From contig NC_089245.1 of assembly GCF_000512585.2 (NCBI RefSeq), forward strand, positions 1,922,001-1,986,000: a stretch of 64,000 nt of DNA, given 5' to 3'. This stretch comes from Kwoniella bestiolae CBS 10118. Lineage: Eukaryota > Basidiomycota > Tremellomycetes > Tremellales > Cryptococcaceae. A model generated the notes under the pieces. That model was not told the origin of the DNA, ran no database searches, and saw only the letters and a program-made list of their open reading frames with translations. This document shows positions 1 through 11,650 of the stretch, one piece after another. Made by a program: the position numbers and the translations under genes. Position 1 is the first letter of the stretch. Each line of letters opens with the position of its first letter.

Positions 1-59
1 TGCCGGGTGGAATCGGGGCTGGGGGAGGGTTCGTGGATTATAGTGGACCGATGTATTAG
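1..59 (+). CDS. 3' end of a glycine-rich protein (partial)
   Basis: Only the last 18 codons or so lie in the window. One frame reads GGIGAGGGFVDYSGPMY and ends at a TAG at 57-59. The Gly-rich composition followed by a short aromatic tail looks like a genuine C-terminus, and the other two frames read less plausibly. The upstream part is outside the window, so no family can be named. Confidence 0.4.
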   Translation, partial: PGGIGAGGGFVDYSGPMY

Positions 60-319
60 TTGAGTGTTAGGGGGAATGGATTTCATGTATTTGTATCTTA
101 CTATTCATATGTTTTAGCTTAGAGAAAGGATGTCTTTGTTCATGCGCATGGAACTGTATCGTCTATGTCATGCAGATGTGTTTCTGTGTTTGAGTGATAT
201 CGTATTGCCCACAGATCTGTTATGCTACACATGTAATTGAGATACATACAGGGGGGAAAGCTACAACTTGACTATCGACGTAGCACTGTACACGGAGTGG
301 TAGTGATACAAGCAAAATA

Positions 320-2221
320 TCAACCAAAAGCTTCATTCCGTACTTTATCCATTATCTTATCCAATATCTCTTGATCTCCTTTTTCCAACAACGAAGCACC
401 ATCTTCTCGAGTTGGGGACTGATCGTGAGACTCGTGTTGTATCGTCCTACATTCCAGCAAAACAACCAACCTCTCCATCAAAACCATCATGGCAGGTAAT
501 ACCTTCTCAGGTAAACTCATCTTCTGCTCCGCCTGCCCCACAACCAAAGAACGTTTCGACTCATTCGAACTAGTGTCTTCCATTTGGTCCGAATCCAAAT
601 CTTCGTCCTGGTCGTCGTGCCGTATCCGCCCAATAGGCATTGAAAGTGGTAACCAAACCATGTCTCCATTTCGACTGATATGATGTAAAGTCTCACTGAT
701 CAAATCCCATTCAGACAACTTCAATCCCATCCTCGTCCTATTACTTCTGAGCGACTGTAAATCTTTCCGTCTAGTCGAGTGGTTGATCCCGAGCTTGATT
801 TGATCGATTAGAGGAAGTCGTATGATCATTTTCATCATTTCTGAAGAAACGATATCTATGGTCTTTCGATCGGGTGATATACCGTATCGAGTCATTTGAC
901 GTAACACATATAAACTTAATGGTAGATCCGATGTTAATGTTGATTTGAGGATTGTGTTGATCAATGGAGAGGTGAGAAGGTTCGATTGGGGATATCGTTT
1001 AGCCTGGTTGAATACTCTTTTAATCGACTTCTTGAGTGGCGGTAATGACTGAATTGTGGACGACGACGGACCAAGGTAAAGTTGGAATAGGGCTATCCAC
1101 GAATCCGGATTTGGTAGATGATCTTCTACCTCCTTCGATTCAATCAGATCCCATATCCTCCTTGAGGCGGTATAATCCCCAGCCATACGCTCAGCTTTCA
1201 TCCAGCTGTTCAGAAAACCTAGACTTGGCTTCGTACCTTCTCCTATCAGATCTATTAGATCTTTTGCCAGGTTCCTGGGGAAGGTCGATTGAGCTTTTGG
1301 GATATCGTTGGACATTCGCCATGTGTTGAGTACCGTGGAGTAGACTTTACATATTGCCAATTGATCTTTCTCGTCCAGCGTTACAGGTTTGGTGGAAGAT
1401 GAAGGTATAGAGTCGAGTTTGGTCTGAACGGTTCCTCTAAATTCCTTGAGCAGTTGTAATGATCCTTTGAAGTTGGATTGATAATAATGCGATGTGAATA
1501 GTAGATCCCATATCTCCAAAGGCCAATCTTGCTTCTCCATCTTCGTTGCATCGTTGGTAGATAGGGATAGACAGTCATTAATCATATTTTCTACTAAACC
1601 AATCTCAGGGTTTATATCTCTTATAACCGCTCTCAGCAATACATCTAACAAGGGGATATCCAGCTGGTCAGGTAAGAGCGGTAAGATCTTGTTGATTATC
1701 GATACCCTAGCGGTGATGTCTTCCGAAGATAAGCTGGATTTGAGAATGGATGTAAGAGTGGGTATGGATATTGGTATTTTCTCTTCTAGGGAACGATCTA
1801 GTAGAGATGATATTGCGTATAAACCTTTTGGATGATCCAGGAATGATGAGATGAGCTTCGAGTATGATACTTGGCGATCTTGTCGAGATTGAGAGGAGGA
1901 TGGGTTGAACGATTGCGAGGCGAGGTGATGGTGTGCTGTTTCGATGTGCGAGGTGAGGGAGGTACGGTAAATGTACGAAGGGGATAGAGATGTTGGCTGA
2001 GCGACATGGGTGGATAGTAGGCCATAACCTCGACTTTTGGCTTTCGTGGGAGACGGGAGCTGTTTCTTTGATTTTAGGGCGTCGTTGGAGGGTTGTTCAG
2101 ATGTGTATTGGCTATGCCGCTGTTGTTGGCGGATGGTCGAGAGTGTGAGGACAGGTTGGAAGTCTGGTCGAAGGTGGGATTCGATCTGCGATATCACGCT
2201 GGGCGGGAGTCGCACCCTCAT
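320..2221 (-). CDS. PPR-like / helical-repeat protein, probably mitochondrial
   Basis: A single uninterrupted 633-codon frame starts at ATG 2221. The N-terminus is rich in Arg, Ser and Gln and nearly free of acidic residues, as in mitochondrial presequences. The middle (about residues 130-470) is a run of amphipathic helices with PPR-like pairs, for example YTASRRIWDLIESKEVEDHL and LPLSLYVLRQMTRYGISPDRKT; the second resembles a pentatricopeptide repeat. The C-terminus has an acidic patch and further helices. Such fungal proteins usually act in mitochondrial RNA processing or translation; that role is inference. It is divergent from the Myb gene at 2557, so the 335 nt between them must hold both promoters. 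No catalytic motif is seen. Confidence 0.6.
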   Translation of the reverse strand: MRVRLPPSVISQIESHLRPDFQPVLTLSTIRQQQRHSQYTSEQPSNDALKSKKQLPSPTKAKSRGYGLLSTHVAQPTSLSPSYIYRTSLTSHIETAHHHLASQSFNPSSSQSRQDRQVSYSKLISSFLDHPKGLYAISSLLDRSLEEKIPISIPTLTSILKSSLSSEDITARVSIINKILPLLPDQLDIPLLDVLLRAVIRDINPEIGLVENMINDCLSLSTNDATKMEKQDWPLEIWDLLFTSHYYQSNFKGSLQLLKEFRGTVQTKLDSIPSSSTKPVTLDEKDQLAICKVYSTVLNTWRMSNDIPKAQSTFPRNLAKDLIDLIGEGTKPSLGFLNSWMKAERMAGDYTASRRIWDLIESKEVEDHLPNPDSWIALFQLYLGPSSSTIQSLPPLKKSIKRVFNQAKRYPQSNLLTSPLINTILKSTLTSDLPLSLYVLRQMTRYGISPDRKTIDIVSSEMMKMIIRLPLIDQIKLGINHSTRRKDLQSLRSNRTRMGLKLSEWDLISETLHHISRNGDMVWLPLSMPIGRIRHDDQDEDLDSDQMEDTSSNESKRSLVVGQAEQKMSLPEKVLPAMMVLMERLVVLLECRTIQHESHDQSPTREDGASLLEKGDQEILDKIMDKVRNEAFG

Positions 2222-2556
2222 CTCGCGAGCTCCTCCTTACTCTTGTAGGTGTTGATGTCGAGCGACTGAAGATTCTGGTGTTCCAATGAAGCAGATATAA
2301 GATACGAGGATGAGGGTGGAAAGCTAAACAGAGAAGATGAGAAGAAAGAATGTAAACTCGAAAAGAGCAACTCATTCGAGTGAGTCACGTGACTTGTCAT
2401 CACAACACAACTACTACGATGATGAAAGATGAAAACAAAAAATAAATTTCAACAATCCAACACCCCTCTCTGTCCAGTATATACGCTTTATACACCCATC
2501 TCTGCATACATCTTGAGTCCTCATAAACCCACTGGACGAGTACAAAAGTCATCGAA

Positions 2557-4731
2557 ATGGAAGGGATCAATCTGGGACTCAACGCCGCTCCTCCCCCTCC
2601 TGAATCATCGCTTTCGCCAGAACCTGCCCCCAAGAAGAAACGATCACGAGAAGAGAAGGAGGCCAGGCGAGAAGCCAAGAAGCTAAAGAAGGACAAGCAG
2701 GCGAAAGGCCATGAAGTTGCAGTACCAGTGCAGGGGAACGACGGGGTCTTCAATGACAGCCCAATAGTAGATGATACGGCGAAGGAAGGGGAGAAAGTGA
2801 AGAAGCCGAAGGAGAGTAAAGAGGAGAAAGCTAAACGAAAGGCCGAAAAATTTGAGCGGAAAGCTAGGAAATCCGAGGCATCTCAAGCTATCGTCAATGG
2901 AGAATCTTTGAAGAAGAAACAAGTATCATCCAAGATGGCTGTACCTCCCGTTGAACCCCCCACGCAAGTCAAGAAACAACCTGGGAGATCTCAGACGACT
3001 CCTCTGAAAACGCTCTCTCAAGCTGGCCCTTCCACCCCATCCCCTAGTAAACGATCTTTCCTGACTGCTAAACCGGTTAGACAACCCTCTTCCACTCCAT
3101 CTTCCTCTAGACCTAGGACACCGAAGCGAAAATCTGATGATAAGATAGATGATGTAACCTTGAAAGCTAGATTGACAGATCAGAAGGCCGTGGAGGAATG
3201 GTTGTCTAGTAATTGGGTATCGGATATTGAACTCAGGAGGCTGGAGAGGATAGGAGGTGGGTTTATATGTTCCGTTCTAGTATCTCTGAAGTTGGATTTG
3301 CTATGCAGGTTTCTCAGATGGGATTGTACTGATACATCGTTGGATTTGCAGTCTTACAGTACAAGAAAGGTAAACTCACAGAGGACGAGAAAATATCACT
3401 CAGGAAAACGCTGGACACGTATAAAAAGGTCAGCTGGGACCAGCTCATACTTTACGTGCAATAAGCTGATCTTGAATGTGATCGTAGGTGCACAAGCTGG
3501 ACGAGAACCAGCTCATCGACACTATTATGGCTACCACTACCACTTTCCCGACGGGTAGAGATGGCTGGCAGACATTCTGGCTTGATTTGGGTCAGTTGGC
3601 TTCCCGGAGACCGGACAAAATTCGAGTCTCAGCTGATATCTGTGATTTTACAGCTGCCGCATGTCCCGGTCGACCAGGTAGATATGTGCTCAAGATGGTA
3701 CAAAGAATGTATAATCCCTGGGGTCATAAAGGTCATTTCACGCCAGAGGAGGATGCTATGTTGATACAGTGAGTCGAGTTATAGATTCTGAGATATATCT
3801 TCTGATCATCCAAAATACTGATAGCTGATGATATCGTCCCCCTTGTAGAGCGTACGACCTACATCCAAATCAATGGGGTAAAATCGCCGAGCTAGTGGAA
3901 AGGACGTACCACGATTGTCGAGATAGGTACACCAAGGAATTACAACATCGACATACCCGTAAAACGGGAGAATGGACCGAAGAGGAAGAGAAGAAGTTAG
4001 TACAATGTATTAAGAAGATGAACAGGTCTTTGGGAAGGGACGAGATGGAATCTGATGGGATACCTTGGGAATTGGTGGTCAAAGAGATGGGAGGTACGAG
4101 GACTGTAGTGCAGTGTAGGAAGAAATGGACGGACGAGATTTATCCGAAGGTATCTTTCGGATGGGAGAAAGGACATGAGAGGGAGAATGACTACAAGTTG
4201 ATCAGCAGGTGAGTCTATTCTTCTCTTCATATTGCTGAGTCCACCCCAGGGGACGACAGGGATGTAGCTGGTTGTAATGAACTGCGACAGTGCATGTGGA
4301 TCTGACTTTCATTTGCACATAGACTCGAAGCGCTCAATTACCCCTCTGAAAAACATATAAATTGGAAAGAAGTGCAGGATGATAGTTTGAAACATCTCAC
4401 GACGCACCAAGTCAGACAGATGTATTATAGGTTGAAAGAGAAGATAGAAGGAGCTCAAAATCTGAAATTCGCAGGTGAGCATAATTCTGTCCATGCAATA
4501 TACCTTGTCAAAGTATCTGACTCGGACTCATATACATTGATCGGAATCGCAGATCTGATGATACAACTGCGCAAAACTGCCGAGTCTCTTGGACAGATCA
4601 GTCATCCGAAGAAGCCTAGTAAACCCGAGATTGACAGCTCCGATGAGGAGGATGAGATCGACGGAGATGAGAAAGTGACGACCAAGCGCGAGGCTATCAG
4701 TGGGGACGAGGGAGAGGAAGAGCAGGAATAG
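2557..4731 (+). CDS. Myb/SANT DNA-binding protein of Reb1 / TTF-I type
   Basis: Spliced gene with about six exons. Exon 1 (2557-3257) encodes a Lys/Glu-rich, disordered and nuclear-looking region of about 230 residues. Exon 2 begins near 3352 (YKKGKLTEDEKISLRKTLD), followed by exons near 3488, 3652, 3849, 4321 and 4552. The C-terminal half carries Myb-type repeats: HFTPEEDAMLIQ joined to AYDLHPNQWGKIAELVERT and DCRDRY, then GEWTEEEEKKLVQCIKK with a second half QCRKKW. This layout (basic N-terminus, helical domain, tandem Myb) is that of Reb1 and TTF-I, which bind rDNA terminators and some promoters and stop RNA polymerase I. The Myb fold is clear; the specific orthology is inference. The tail is acidic (SSDEEDEIDGDE). 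It converges on the gene at 4855. Confidence 0.72.
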
Positions 4732-4854
4732 GAGTGATTGCGAATCTTGCGGTATCATCTGGATATCTTGCAACTCGGCTTGATATATCTTGTTGTATAT
4801 AATGCATGTAAAACACACCTCATATCATATCAGATTCCCATATGTCTGTGGTAC

Positions 4855-6006
4855 TCACTTTTTCTTCTTACCAGAGCCTCCTCCCGACTTCTTCTTCTGC
4901 ACCTTGCACACTTTTTTCCCACTTGATGCAGACTCCGTCCTCTCCCCCTCGGTGGAAACGATCCCCCATCTCTCATCTTTCGAAGCTTCCTCCAACAACG
5001 CCCTCGTCCCATCCAACAAAAGCTCCTTCATGATCTCTGGGTATTCCTCAAGATCCCTTATCGTCAGCGTGCCAAGATCGTTCCGATAAGTGTGACAAAT
5101 ATGACTAGCCACGAGCGATAACAATTTAAGAGGCTTTTCTCTAAAATACCTTCTGTCCGTCTGTCGACTGACACAAGATTCTCCGGTCGTCTCATTCTCA
5201 ACGATCTTGGTAAATACGTTTTTATATCCTTTCGATGCATTATCGGTGATTGCCTGAGAGTGGGCGCTGAGCCATACCAGCATTCCATCAGCCTTGAAAG
5301 ACTTTTGAACCGATTCCTCGTCGTTCCTCGTATTACTAACCCCACCGAGGGAACCGAACGTAGACAGACGTGGGTACTTGAGGATTACTGAGTGGCCTGA
5401 CATACTCTCACATACTACCATATTCAACGATTCTTCAGTCCTGGGTAAGGGTTTGGGCATCTTGTAAGTCGTATATTCTCCTTTGGCGTTCTGACCGGAT
5501 TGGTACCACCTCGCACAAGGGAATGAACCTTGTATGTTCAATTCCTGAAAGATCTTCCTGGCGAATGAAGGCCAGTCGTAGGACTGCGTTGATGACATCG
5601 GAATCGACTCTACGTTGATGTGGGGACTGCTGTTGAAAGATAAGATAGCTGGGTTGATCGTGGTGTCACTTCCGGGGGGTGTTTGAATGATTGCGGGCGA
5701 GTCCAGGGTTAGGGGTGTGGTATGGGATGTAGGTAGGGGATAGGTGAACATCCATGGCGGACCTTGGAGGTCTTGCTCATTCCAGCTTGACGACGAGGGT
5801 TCAATATAGCTCTGAACATCTTCGCCGCTTTTACTGTCCGGAACGGGAAAGTTATCATCCCGGACTGGGAATCCGCATTGGTCAGTGTTATTGTTGAGCG
5901 CCATAACATTGATCGGATCGACGTCTGGCAAATCCGTGTTCGAATGCCAAAGGTCAAGAGCAAATGAATAAGCTGCCAAACATCTCAGCAAACTTACTTT
6001 GACTCA
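4855..6006 (-). CDS. Divergent member F of the FNFTE family (unknown function)
   Basis: The best model starts at ATG 6006 (ATGAGTCAAA), followed at once by a GTAAGT intron of about 54 nt. It resumes in frame as NVDPINVMALNNNTD. The remainder is one frame of about 360 codons ending at 4855 in a Lys/Gly/Ser tail. An alternative is to read through the intron from a Met at 5991. The C-terminal half aligns with the other copies: SFKADGMLVWLSAHSQAI matches their F-x-V-P-x-x-M-x-x-x block, and GTLTIRDLEEYPEIMKELLL then DGTRALLEEA matches their LTIxEL...RGTxExxxPWL block. The FNFTE motif itself is degraded (WPSFARKIFQEL). It is the only member with an intron. The alignment is by eye. Function unknown. 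Confidence 0.6.
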
Positions 6007-6812
6007 TTGCCAAGCATGAACGAAAGACGACAGCTCAGCTTGGTTGATCCGGCGTAGCGCATGGAACCCGTCTCCAAGCCTTCCTAAAGATCTGAAAACG
6101 ATCATCATCAAAGGATCGATAATGCACTGTACACCGACATCATCGGAGTGCGTCACATCATGGTCAAACCCATTATCGTAGGTGAGTGTCGAAGCTGGCA
6201 AGTACTGTATACAGTAAGAGAGGTTGGTCCGACTGATGGCGTGGTTTTCAGCACACAATGAATTGGGCAAGTTATATAGAACGAGCAGCTCTACTTGAAG
6301 TCTTGTCCCTGTTATCTGATCTCGACTTTACCAGGTTCCTCTTCCAAACGATCCGCTACGTCCATGCGAAGGCGATATGATGGGGAACAACCCATCTCGT
6401 ACCCTACAGTATCGTCCTCTTAACGGCTAGAAATCGAAACCGCTGATGACTCGATACAACGACTCATCTCCCATAACCCCTGTCCTTTCACAAGGACCGA
6501 AACACAGTTTGACCTTTCATTTTCCGATCTCGATCACAACAAACCTCCTATCACCTCCTTTGTACTTTCAGTCGATTGGATCGTCGTCATTCCGTTTACA
6601 GTTTACCGGTCGATCGCAAGCCTCGCTGCTTTGTACCCTCTTCCGAGCTTTGGATCAACTTAACTTTGTCATCAGGAGAAGGTATATAAGGCCTTGGGAT
6701 TTTTCTGATCACTCATATACATCCACAATACAGCAAGCCATCAGCGACAAACCAAGCAGTATAAAAATCAACTTGACTAGCGATAAACGAGTAACATCAG
6801 AACAACGATACA
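6007..6812. other. Intergenic, divergent promoters
   Basis: About 800 nt between the starts of member F (minus) and a short gene (plus). Open frames here are short, lack support from codon patterns and overlap the putative 5' leader of the 6813 gene. No repeat or RNA gene was recognised. Confidence 0.5.
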
Positions 6813-7274
6813 ATGTCTTCTCCAACTCCAATTCAAGAAGTCTCTTCCAGTAAGCAATACTCATGTCCATGTCCCCCTGTCCCAATCGATCGAGCTGATC
6901 CGCGAAGGGAATACAGGTGCCGACGAAGAAGGACTCAAAATCACTTTCCGCTCGGCGAAACAGCTTGAGCTAGAACGGGGGTAAGTTCAGACCAACTTCA
7001 TCTTCATTTCATTTGGTATCTTAAAACATCCTTGTCAGTGTGATGATCAGAGCTCACCCTCGTCATGGATCATTGATATTGCAGGAGTGAGAAGAAGTCG
7101 ACACCCAATTCTCTAGGAAGTAACACCAGCGCATGCGCTTTGCATCCCAAGGACCCCTTACCCGCTTTCATCGATGCTCTACCCAGCCCACCCACCGAGC
7201 GTTTGGCGGTTCCAGCCACAGAAGTGGAGTCAGCCAGTGCTGGAAGGATCACCGGGAAGGTGAAGAAGGATTAG
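6813..7274 (+). CDS. Short hypothetical protein, three exons
   Basis: ATG 6813 reads MSSPTPIQEVSS, then a GTAAGC intron to an ACAG near 6915. Exon 2 reads ADEEGLKITFRSAKQLELER, then a GTAAGT intron ends at GCAG near 7084. Exon 3 reads SEKKSTPNSLGSNTSACALH onward to GRITGKVKKD and a TAG at 7272-7274. All three exons join in phase with canonical splice sites, which argues for a real protein of about 90 residues. It is hydrophilic, with no signal peptide or membrane segment. No family recognised. Confidence 0.55.
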
Positions 7275-7379
7275 GTTTAACATATAAGAAGGCGTTGTGG
7301 TCAGGATAAACCCAATGCAATGCATTGTTGACATATGCATACTGTACATCCGTGACTCACGTATATGTATACCATAAGA

Positions 7380-8864
7380 TCACTCAGTCATACCTCCCGC
7401 CACAGCCTCGTCCCAAGCCTCTTTGAACTCCTGCATATTCCTCCCCTGACTCAGCTCTATCATCTCCAGCGGCATCATATTGCTCTGATACGTCGGAGCG
7501 TTCCTAGAGGTCGAGGGGTGTGCTTGGGAATCTATAATTCGGAATATCGGTAGTCTGTCTCTTTGTGTCTCAAGAGCATCAGATGATGAAGATAAGGGCT
7601 GAAGAGATGAGTTGAGGATCGAGAGTAGTTCTTCGTAAGTGAACAATAAGGGGTCGACGGAGGGTCGGTAGGGCTGGAAATCTATTATCTGGGCGGAATC
7701 GAGGTTAGGGGAGAGGTATAGATCGAATATGTCTGTGTTTCATAAAGTATTTAGTTTGATGAGACTTGAATCGACCGGTTGAGACAATGACCTCGACATG
7801 GGACTTACAATCGTGTCCACCACCATAATTCTCCCTGATCTCGTCCTCCCAAAACGCCCTAACCGTATCACATATCTTCGTCCTAGGATCCTCCAATTGC
7901 AGATGGTCGTAAAATACACTATCCCGTTGTGTGATACCTACAACAATCTCCCTGTCAGCTGAGTCAGAATAGATCTATTGTTTGTTAACTGACCTATCAA
8001 AGTATTATTCCGCACAAAACACCTAATTTCCCTCGAAGGATTCACATCCAGAAACCTCTTCAACACCAATTCCAACTTAGGTCTGCTACCACCCTGCGCT
8101 TCTTCATCGCATCCAGCATACGCTCTTTGCGGATCCAGATCATGAGATATGAAGTCGCTAGATTTGAGGAGTAGGTACACGTCTGAGGGAGAAGTGCAGT
8201 GGAGTGGTCCGGAAGCTGTTTGGGGGAGGATGAACGCTGCGTCCTAAAACAGTCGACAATGCAATAAACTCAATTTGACAATTCGTTAAGTATACTGCAT
8301 AAATGGAGAAGAGCTACACACCTTCGGAGCAGTCCAGTTGAGTTTTGGAAACACCGCTCCATCGTACTTCTCTATCACTTCTCTAATAGCTGCGTTCAAT
8401 TTGGGTAGATGATATTCCGGTGCGTCGGATGATGAGCTGGACGAAGAGGCGTTGGAAGTTGATCTCTGACGAGTTGATGAAGAGGTCTCAGAGACATATC
8501 GACTGTACAGAAAGACACCATTCAGCTCTTGAACCGGCTGTACTACCAGACGCTGAAGTAGGAGACAGACTCACCCTTCACTGCCCTCAGGGAGGAATAT
8601 CGAATCAGCTTCCAACCACTATGATCGCAGCGTCAGCTCTGTTAATCCTATCCAAGGTATCGAGGACTCAGGAGAATCAGCATATCTTACATGAAGAAAC
8701 TCTTCCTCCTCCCCTAGACCCGCCAGATCAATGACGGTACTATCAAAAGTGATATCCTCAAAGGTATCGTACCATGCCGAGGTCCTTGCGGAGTCTATCT
8801 GTGCGCGAGTGAGGGTAGGAAATAACTCTGCTTCCTCAGATGAGGTGGGTATGGGTATGGGCAT
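7380..8864 (-). CDS. CDC123: Cdc123 / D123, eIF2 assembly chaperone
   Basis: Spliced gene starting at ATG 8864 (MPIPIPTSSEEAELFPTLTR). Later exons contain hallmark D123 segments: YDGAVFPKLNWTAPKDAAFI, SDVYLLLKSSDFISHDL, SREIRCFVRNNTLI joined to GITQRDSVFYDHL, and YIFDLYLSPNLDSAQIIDFQ. Cdc123 has an ATP-grasp fold and binds eIF2 gamma to help assemble the eIF2 trimer. The RxFVR and GIxQRD segments and the DxYL...IDF ATP-site region are all present. A poly-Ser stretch separates the first helices from the core. The protein ends at 7380 in GGMTE. At least four introns. Identification is strong. Confidence 0.9.
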
Positions 8865-9965
8865 GACGACGGTCTTGGATTGCGAGGTTGCGAGGATTTT
8901 GATGGATCACAGAGAAGGAAAGAATGAAACGAAGAAGACGACGAAGAATTGAACATTTGTTTTTGTTTTCGGTCGAGTCAATGTGGAGGGAGTTGGGTGG
9001 CAAAAGATGGTGCACGGACCTCATCTGCTCGTTGTGGCATCTGAGCAGAAACAGTCAAAGCTGGAGATGACATCTCTCATGGCAGGCAGTGCATACATGC
9101 TACAGTCAGCTTGGCGGGATGATTTGGTAGGGCACATAAAACCGATGATGAGTGAAAATCTGATTCTCCTCGCTACCAATGAGAAGCAGACCAAGTGAGT
9201 TATTGAGAAGTTGGCGCTCGACTGGATTTGGCAGATTATGGGACTTCACGCAAGACCATTGCAGTACGGTGTGGTGATGCTTAGTATCGTAGGCATGGCC
9301 TGCTATCTCGCAGGGGAGAGGGAGTCACTTACCTCTGAAAGTGTCAATGCCAATTGGGGAGTTAGTAGAACAGCGTTCATGCTCAGTCAGAATCCCAATT
9401 GTGTTTCGTCACCCTTGCGGAATAAAGCCTAAGCCGAACAAAGTGTCTCAATTTCGACTGAATCATCTGAACCTTGTAGTACTACATGACTATCGCCTTA
9501 TCTGAACACCATCCCTTCTAGACTACCCTCTTCGCTCCTGTATTACTGAACGGCAGCCCTGCTAAGGGAACTTGCCGTTCTGAGTCTATAATACATTCCC
9601 ATCTGGTTAGGTCATTTCCATCCTTGGGTCTCTTCCAGAGTGAAACCACAGAACATTATGCATACCGAAGAGTTAATGCTGAAACATCACAAAAGCAGAA
9701 AGGAACATGCGAATCTGGGAAAGGGGGATATAAAGATGACAAAGGTATAAACCCTCTGAACAGAAAGGAACAACCCAGACTTCGACCTTCTCCGATTTGT
9801 AATTCGACTTCTTCTGAAGCGACTCTACAGCATATAGCTGTATCGTATAAAACATTCATCAGCAGATAATACCAATCAGCAGTACCGTCGCCTTCTCTCG
9901 ACTATCACTCAGATTCCATATTACACTTCACCCAGTTGCACCGCCCTTGAATTACCAAACCAACG
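8865..9965. other. 1.1-kb region without a supported gene
   Basis: Upstream of CDC123 (minus) and of the secreted-protein gene (plus). Two plus-strand frames at 8983-9198 and 9211-9432 are in the same phase and separated by one TGA that overlaps a GTGAGT, but they lack an ATG at the start and show no recognisable protein. Nothing else was found. Confidence 0.4.
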
Positions 9966-10394
9966 ATGTTGCTCGACGCCTACCTTCCCTTTATCCTACT
10001 GTTCATACCCCTAATATCAGCTCAACCCACACCTACAAGACCACCCACCCAACCCCTCACGAGCATCATGCAATCCACCACTTCCCCAATCATCCATCCT
10101 ACCGAGCACATCAACTCACCTTCAGATGTTCGCTTCCAAACGCATCAAACGGGGAATATCAATCGTGTGGAGACAGGAGCAGGGATCGACGATCACCTGT
10201 GGATGAGCGGGGTGCTACATACTGTCGAAAAGGCGGTACAGAAGCAGGATGAAGACTCCCTCTTAAAGCCGGAGACCAGTCTTCCCGCTGGTGATAAGTT
10301 GGAAGAAGGGAAGAAGGTTTTTGAGGGAGGTAGAACGGTCGTCATGGATAGCTCGAGAAGTAGAAGAAGGAGAAGGAGGAGAGTGCATCCGTGA
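9966..10394 (+). CDS. Small secreted or membrane-targeted protein with poly-Arg tail
   Basis: Single exon, 142 codons. The first 19 residues (MLLDAYLPFILLFIPLISA) form a typical signal peptide with a plausible cleavage after SA-Q. The following 40 residues are Pro/Thr/Ser-rich. The C-terminus holds a Lys/Glu-rich helix and a run of seven or more Arg (SRSRRRRRRRVHP). No cysteine pairs for a folded secreted domain. The strongly basic end is unusual for a secreted protein and could bind polyanions or contain dibasic processing sites. No family recognised. It converges on the gene ending near 10559. Confidence 0.55.
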   Translation: MLLDAYLPFILLFIPLISAQPTPTRPPTQPLTSIMQSTTSPIIHPTEHINSPSDVRFQTHQTGNINRVETGAGIDDHLWMSGVLHTVEKAVQKQDEDSLLKPETSLPAGDKLEEGKKVFEGGRTVVMDSSRSRRRRRRRVHP

Positions 10395-10558
10395 TTTGGA
10401 GTGATGGAACGCTAGGAAGGGTTTATAGATGGATAACATAGATGCATAGATATACAATAAATAGCTTCTACAAAACTTCTCTTTGGTACATAACCTGGTA
10501 TGTACGTACACAGACCTGATCAGACATTACAACTTTTCTCCTTTGGTATGTACAGCTA

Positions 10559-11309
10559 CATTAATCTTCTGACTACAAAAGAGGTCTTGTCGACCGTGAG
10601 ACCTTTATCAGAGGCAAGTGAACCACCGCTGGAAACAGTGATATGATTTGACGTCAGTTTGAATCTAAGATCCACTTCACATGGTCGGCAATGAAGGCAT
10701 AAATCAGGCTTACCCCGCTCAAACGGTCTTACGTCTCTTAGCCTTCCTCTCCCCATCCCTGTTTACCGTCGTTTCCGGATCTATAACTTACTTCAATCAG
10801 CAAGGACATCATCTCAACACCCAACAAACACACCATGTTTCTCAGCCTTCTCATCTGCCCCTCCCTTGACCTCCCCCTTCATATCCTCCTTCAATCGATC
10901 AATCTCGTACTTCATGATCTCCATAATTCTCCTCATATCGTCCATCTCCCCCACAGGTGCATACGGATCATTCTCGGTGTTTGTGCTAGATCGTCTCGCT
11001 CGGATGTATCCTCGAAAGTCGTATAGGAAGTCTGCAAATTAGTATGCATTCAGTTTGTGGTGAGCGGGATCAGTGGGGTTAATGATTGTCAGATGTACCT
11101 TTCATAGATATGTTGGGAGGTTTCAGTTTGATCATTGTCATTGCCTAAGGAAGTTATTAGTATCATGTCAATCGAAGTATTGTACGATGAGCAGAAGCAC
11201 CCCCTAAATCCTAAAAGGAGGAAGAGTCGAAACGCACCAGGGCAAGTCGGATTCGGTCTTTGAACGCTTCTTCGGTGAGGTTGTCAGTGTGGTGGATGAT
11301 GTTGTCCAT
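10559..11309 (-). CDS. Small helical hypothetical protein (C-terminus uncertain)
   Basis: ATG 11309 reads MDNIIHHTDNLTEEAFKDRI, and the exon ends in ...RLALA after a GTGCGT...TTAG intron. A small exon MTMIKLKPPNISMK follows, then a long exon FLYDFRGYIRARRSSTNTE with an amphipathic helix (MRRIMEIMKYEIDRLKEDMK). After a donor near 10848 the end is ambiguous. One frame gives a basic tail that stops after about 12 residues (GERKAKRRKTV, nuclear-signal-like). Another stays open to a TAG at 10559. Coiled-coil tendency and small size suggest a subunit of a complex, but I do not recognise it. Confidence 0.5.
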
Positions 11310-11650
11310 CTTACGGAATTAGTGATTATGAAGTATCAGAGCTGGGTTTTGGGGTGGCATATAGGTCATATGACATGATGCAAACGAAAGTGAAGGAAGG
11401 AAAGAGAGGAAGAAAGTTGAGTGGACATGTTATATAGGGAGAAGGAAAGAGAAAGACAGTCACGGTTATTAATGGGACTGTGCACGGAGATCAAGCTCAA
11501 CTCCGCGTTTCACCTTCACTCTCCTTCGTAGAACTAGTGTTCTCTCCTCTTTCACTCGCAGATGTATACGATGTGTTCTCAAGTATTCGCAATATGATAA
11601 CATAAGTTATATCACTTGTCAAGAAAGCGCTCAGAACATCAACACTCAAG

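Noticed and set aside
6446..6853. 135-codon plus-strand frame
   Set aside because: Overlaps the start of the three-exon gene at 6813 in another frame and looks like 5' leader sequence.
8983..9432. Two same-phase frames split by a TGA that overlaps GTGAGT
   Set aside because: No ATG at the start, a 40-nt intron with a weak branch point, and after splicing the frame stops soon; no recognisable protein.
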